Positions 62,590-64,000 of a stretch of DNA of 64,000 nucleotides are shown here, in pieces. The stretch's first letter is position 1. Each line of letters starts with the position of its first letter. Under the pieces are notes generated by a model. That model was not told the DNA's origin. It saw only the letters and a list, made by a program, of their open reading frames with translations, and made no database searches. The stretch is taken from positions 3,159,501 through 3,223,500 of the forward strand of contig NZ_CP043633.1 in the NCBI RefSeq assembly GCF_012974865.1. Direction: 5' to 3'. Made by a program: the position numbers and the translations under genes. The DNA is from Nonlabens sp. Ci31. GTDB lineage: Bacteria > Bacteroidota > Bacteroidia > Flavobacteriales > Flavobacteriaceae.

Positions 62590-63240
62590 ATGAAATCAAA
62601 AATAATTTTCTCAAAACTTAGTCTAATAGCATTCATCGCATTATCAGGTTGCGCTATGTACAATAACACAACTTCCAACTATGACAAGAGTGTTGATTTT
62701 ACTAAATATAAAACGTACGCATGGTTAGATTCACAGAAGCCGCAAGCGTCAACACCCTATTATAATGATGTTGTTGAGAACAATACTAAAAATTATATTG
62801 ATCTTTATTTTAAGGACAGAGGATATACGGTTGATACTCTGAAGCCGGATGTTTTATTGGAGCTCGTATTAAAAAGTGAAAAGAAAACAGAAGAAGTTCA
62901 GATCAACAATCCTTACAATTATTCTAATAACACATATAACAATTACCCTTACAATAAACGTTATAACGATAATATGTACTATAACGATGCCAACTACAAT
63001 CGCTATAACAATTATAATTACAGCACGCATTATTCCTATAATCAAAGCTATAACACTAAGGCTAGGAAGTATACGCAAAGCGCCATCACCATTAACGTGA
63101 TTGACAGGGTTTCAAACGAGATGGTTTGGACGGGAACAGCCGAAAACGATATTTATAATCCCAGATATCTTAAAGAGGAAATCCATCCTGCGATAGTTAA
63201 TATTTTGGAGCAATATCCGGTTCAACCAATTAAAAAATAA
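62590..63240 (+). CDS. DUF4136-family lipoprotein
   Basis: 216 residues. Lipobox ALSGC, lipidated Cys21. The block SVDFTKYKTYAWLDSQ near 40 and INVIDRVSNEMVWTGTA near 170 are typical of DUF4136 lipoproteins. Between them lies a low-complexity Tyr/Asn-rich stretch (about 105-155). No attC follows, so it belongs to the flanking chromosome. Confidence 0.85.
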   Translation: MKSKIIFSKLSLIAFIALSGCAMYNNTTSNYDKSVDFTKYKTYAWLDSQKPQASTPYYNDVVENNTKNYIDLYFKDRGYTVDTLKPDVLLELVLKSEKKTEEVQINNPYNYSNNTYNNYPYNKRYNDNMYYNDANYNRYNNYNYSTHYSYNQSYNTKARKYTQSAITINVIDRVSNEMVWTGTAENDIYNPRYLKEEIHPAIVNILEQYPVQPIKK

Positions 63241-63265
63241 TTTACAAACAAATAAAATTTTCATC

Positions 63266-63877
63266 ATGTCAGAAATTAAAATAGAAAAGAAAAAGGCTGT
63301 ATGGCCTTGGATTTTATTAGCACTTGTTTTGCTTGTTGCTGCCTGTGCTGCTTGGTTCTTCTTTAGTCGCAACAATAACACTGAGCCTGTAACAACAGCA
63401 GATGAAACAGTGCTGATAACAACAGCAGATGAAACAGTGCTGATAGATATACATGAGAATAACAAGACAGTTGCCGCCTATGTGAGGTTCATTGATGCTG
63501 ACACCCTTACAATGGGTCTCGACCATGTATTTACCAGTGAGGCATTTACAAAGCTAACTAATGCTGTAGATGCTATGGCTACGGAATCTGGCTATGATGT
63601 GGAAGCCGATATAGCCAAGGCAAAACAGCTTACAGATGAAATAACAAAAGCCCCATTTGTGACTACCCATGCTAATAAAATAAGGAGCGCTGCTGATGTG
63701 CTAAGCACTTCCTTACAGAATATACAGCAGGCAAAATATCCCGGTTTGAGCACTGAAGCTGCTGATGTAAAAAGTGCCACTTCGGCAATTAAGCCTGAAA
63801 CATTAACACTCGAACAACGGGATGCTGTTAAATCTTTTTTTAGAAAAGCCGCAGACCTGCTTAATAAAATGAATTAA
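63266..63877 (+). CDS. Single-pass membrane protein of unknown function
   Basis: 203 residues. One N-terminal membrane helix (about 12-34), then a helical periplasmic domain. A 27-nt tandem duplication (63391-63444) encodes TTADETVLI twice after the helix. It follows the DUF4136 gene by 25 nt and precedes a PRC-barrel-like gene by 19 nt, so the three probably form an operon, perhaps for envelope stress. Confidence 0.75.
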   Translation: MSEIKIEKKKAVWPWILLALVLLVAACAAWFFFSRNNNTEPVTTADETVLITTADETVLIDIHENNKTVAAYVRFIDADTLTMGLDHVFTSEAFTKLTNAVDAMATESGYDVEADIAKAKQLTDEITKAPFVTTHANKIRSAADVLSTSLQNIQQAKYPGLSTEAADVKSATSAIKPETLTLEQRDAVKSFFRKAADLLNKMN

Positions 63878-63896
63878 TCATTCAAATTCACAATCA

Positions 63897-64000
63897 TGAA
63901 AGACAAAAATAAAAACCTGTATTATTTACACGAGATATCAGATTATAAAGTAGCTGATAGTTATCCTGATGTGAGAGATTGGGAAGTAATAGATGCAGAC
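63897..64000 (+). CDS. PRC-barrel-like protein (partial, runs off the window)
   Basis: ATG 63897 opens a frame reading MKDKNKNLYYLHEISDYKV then ADSYPDVRDWEVIDAD to the window edge. The pattern L-x-E-x-x-D-Y-x-V followed by GWEVIDAD-like residues is typical of PRC-barrel domain proteins. Only the first 34 codons are visible. Confidence 0.6.

Noticed and set aside
62869..63100. Two overlapping frames with Ile/Thr/Val-rich translations inside the DUF4136 gene
   Set aside because: They are shadows of the Tyr/Asn repeat codons of the real gene.

Overview
The window is low-GC DNA from a flavobacterium (Bacteroidota). The supporting signs are a type IX secretion C-terminal sorting domain, a GLPGLI protein next to a TonB-type outer-membrane barrel, promoter -7 elements of the TAnnTTTG form, starts without Shine-Dalgarno sites and frequent TTG starts. 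No rRNA, tRNA or CRISPR array was seen.

From 1 to about 60.8 kb the sequence is one continuous gene-cassette array that looks like a chromosomal integron (superintegron). I count 35 near-palindromic recombination sites (called attC1 to attC35) plus one disrupted site at 60806. Cassette n lies between attC n and attC n+1. Each site starts with a 7-nt core ending AAC and ends with a core starting G^TT. The first 7 to 15 nt of a cassette are the inverted complement of its last nucleotides, which is what excision and insertion at G^TT would leave. The paired arms differ mostly by T-to-C changes, so the bottom strand folds with G.T wobbles where the top strand would have A.C mismatches. No integrase gene is present; in a standard integron it would lie left of the window.

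Cargo is mostly single short + strand genes of unknown function: secreted proteins, lipoproteins and small membrane proteins. Recognisable cargo includes a class-C-type serine hydrolase (cassette 12), a HEPN-motif protein (6), a T9SS substrate (5), a metallophosphoesterase (18), TPR and MORN proteins (23, 30), a probable immunity protein (16) and three toxin-antitoxin modules (28 HigBA/ImmA, 32 HicAB, 33 HigBA). Two cassettes are unusually large: cassette 14 (about 4 kb, GLPGLI plus outer-membrane receptor) and cassette 26 (5.7 kb, six reverse-strand genes including an AraC-type regulator).

The sites act as landing pads for three unrelated kinds of mobile DNA. Five group II introns sit in the bottom strand of left cores at a TTGT/T-like position. 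Three IS110-family elements (one decayed) sit 2 nt after the left core, and their upstream leaders contain bridge-RNA-like segments that match attC. Three copies of one IS481-like element each begin exactly 15 nt after the G of the right core. The only other insertion sequence, an IS3-family element, is nested inside intron 5. Small GC-rich palindromes are scattered through attC loops and introns.

The array ends near 60.8 to 62.2 kb with a decayed IS110 element and a hairpin. Beyond it lies what looks like ordinary chromosome: a DUF4136 lipoprotein, a single-pass membrane protein and the start of a PRC-barrel-like protein.
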